NCBI RefSeq assembly: GCF_010091925.1
Contig: NZ_WVID01000015.1
Location: 124,001-188,000, forward strand
DNA length: 64,000 bases
DNA from: Nostoc sp. B(2019)
Lineage (GTDB): Bacteria > Cyanobacteriota > Cyanobacteriia > Cyanobacteriales > Nostocaceae
Reading direction: 5' to 3'
Part shown: in pieces, positions 63,395 to 64,000 of the stretch
How positions within the stretch are numbered: the stretch's first letter is position 1
Layout of the letters: each line of letters begins with the position of its first letter
Program-made: the position numbers and the translations under genes
Notes under the pieces: model-generated
Seen by the model: the letters and a program-made list of their open reading frames with translations, nothing else
What the model was told of the DNA's origin: nothing
Database searches by the model: none

Positions 63395-63798
63395 TGTTTG
63401 ATAACCTCCTGTTTTGAATCAAAGGTAATCAGCTTTAAACGGCGATTTTTCAGCAAAAGTTTGCCAATGGGTTCTTCAAACAAATCATCGAAGACGTTGC
63501 TAGGTATTGCAAGATATAACGCCCGCTCTGGCTCCAACTCAGTCAATATATCTTGGTATAAAACATACTGACCCAACGCTTTCTCTAAATCATCAACATC
63601 CGATCTTCCAGTAAAACTTTTAATCTCAACTGCAATCTTACATTCTGCTTTCTCTGCCGCTAATAACTGTCTAGCACCTAGATCAACGTACAAGTCTTTT
63701 TTACCAAACTTAAGAGTTAGTGGGTCATGAGTAATTGTCCATTTGTCTTTAATCAAAGCATTTTTGACATTATTGTGATAAATGTCTCTAGCTGGCAT
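63376..63798 (-). CDS. xisH: XisH-family protein
   Basis: The 140-residue protein has the XisH pattern MPARDIYHNNVKNALIKDKWTITHDPLTL, VDLGARQLLAAEKAECKIAVEIKSFTGRSDVDDLEKALGQYVLY (in parts) and RALYLAIP. The D-x-E-K-like arrangement (EIKSF with an upstream Asp) resembles PD-(D/E)XK nuclease folds. It forms a two-gene unit with xisI. Confidence 0.93.
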   Translation of the reverse strand: MPARDIYHNNVKNALIKDKWTITHDPLTLKFGKKDLYVDLGARQLLAAEKAECKIAVEIKSFTGRSDVDDLEKALGQYVLYQDILTELEPERALYLAIPSNVFDDLFEEPIGKLLLKNRRLKLITFDSKQEVIKQWITPN

Positions 63799-63845
63799 AC
63801 AGGTGCAGTGTTAGATTCATATCCTCATTTTAGTTTAGGAAGTTT

Positions 63846-64000
63846 CTAGATACTTTCAACGGTTTCAGAAATTTTGCCAGTTAACCAAGCTACTAAATCC
63901 AACGCGTAAACGTAGCCCGTTGTAGACATCGTTAAACTAAAGTCATAAGCAATAACAAGCTTTCTGAGTTCCGTAAACAAAACAGGGTAGCAGGAGGAAT
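63846..64000 (-). CDS. C-terminal part of an unknown gene with a repeat-encoded segment (cut by window edge)
   Basis: The minus strand is open from the right edge to TAG at 63846-63848: SSCYPVLFTELRKLVIAYDF, then SLTMSTTGYVYA, then LDLVAWLTGKISETVESI. The middle piece is encoded by GATGTCTACAACGGGCTACG followed by TTTACGC, a copy of the dispersed palindromic repeat (plus strand 63902-63930), inserted in frame. The flanking text reads like a normal soluble protein C-terminus. The gene cannot be identified from this fragment. Confidence 0.4.
   Translation of the reverse strand, partial: SSCYPVLFTELRKLVIAYDFSLTMSTTGYVYALDLVAWLTGKISETVESI

Overview
The window comes from the chromosome of a heterocyst-forming, nitrogen-fixing cyanobacterium, most like Nostoc. 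Evidence: a complete Mo-nitrogenase operon in heterocyst-type order (nifB-fdxN-nifS-nifU-nifH-nifD-nifK ... hesA-hesB-fdxH), an uptake hydrogenase with its hyp operon, a CnfR/PatB-linked heterocyst-type cytochrome oxidase, abundant HIP1 octamers (GCGATCGC), heptameric tandem repeats and small GC-rich palindromic repeats. A cyanoglobin gene (glbN) sits between nifU and nifH, as known from Nostoc commune. nifD, fdxN and hupL are all continuous, so none of the three classical developmentally excised elements is present here.

Layout. 0-9 kb (mostly +): N-terminus of the nif activator CnfR/PatB at the left edge, fdxB, a three-gene cytochrome c oxidase operon, then small nif-associated genes (helical protein, proline-rich peptide, cupin, ArsC/Spx-like NifO-type protein) and a cysteine synthase. 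9.2-16.3 kb: a long intergenic region with a nifB-like promoter module, followed by unknown genes, a luciferase-like flavin oxidoreductase coupled to a small unknown protein, a Uma2 protein truncated by a palindromic repeat, a helical carotenoid protein, a RemA-like protein and a methyltransferase. 16.3-29 kb (-): a GH13 amylase, then the extended hyp operon (TPR, two small membrane proteins, NifU-Rieske protein, NHL protein, hypF-C-D-E-A-B). 29.9-32.5 kb (+): hupS-hupL. 32.7-41.4 kb: an accessory stretch rich in toxin-antitoxin-like pairs, MetAP, an SDR with its HxlR regulator and the hydrogenase protease hupW. 41.4-43.6 kb (-): an unusual operon of ankyrin protein, tandem nitroreductase (SagB/ThcOx type) and small unknown protein. 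44.3 kb: a molbindin gene. 44.8-61.3 kb (-): the nif operon from nifB to feoA. 62.4-64 kb (-): a VapBC pair with a broken antitoxin, xisI and xisH, and a partial gene.

How it works together. The nif genes make nitrogenase and its FeMo-cofactor; hupSL, hyp and hupW recycle the H2 that nitrogenase releases; the cox operon and glbN manage O2; cysteine synthase, NifS/NifU, HesB and FeoA supply sulfur and iron; the molbindin handles molybdate; CnfR probably switches much of this on.

The most interesting observations: (1) a roughly 200-bp sequence module with three GAGTAC boxes and GAACCC-type repeats is shared between the nifB upstream region and the region upstream of an unannotated membrane-protein gene at 10.26 kb, predicting that this gene set belongs to the nif regulon; (2) two paralogous small unknown proteins are each encoded next to a flavin-type oxidoreductase of a different family; (3) small palindromic repeats have inserted in coding sequence several times, mostly in frame, once creating a stop codon; (4) a VapB-like antitoxin carries an in-frame TAG with its original C-terminus still readable.
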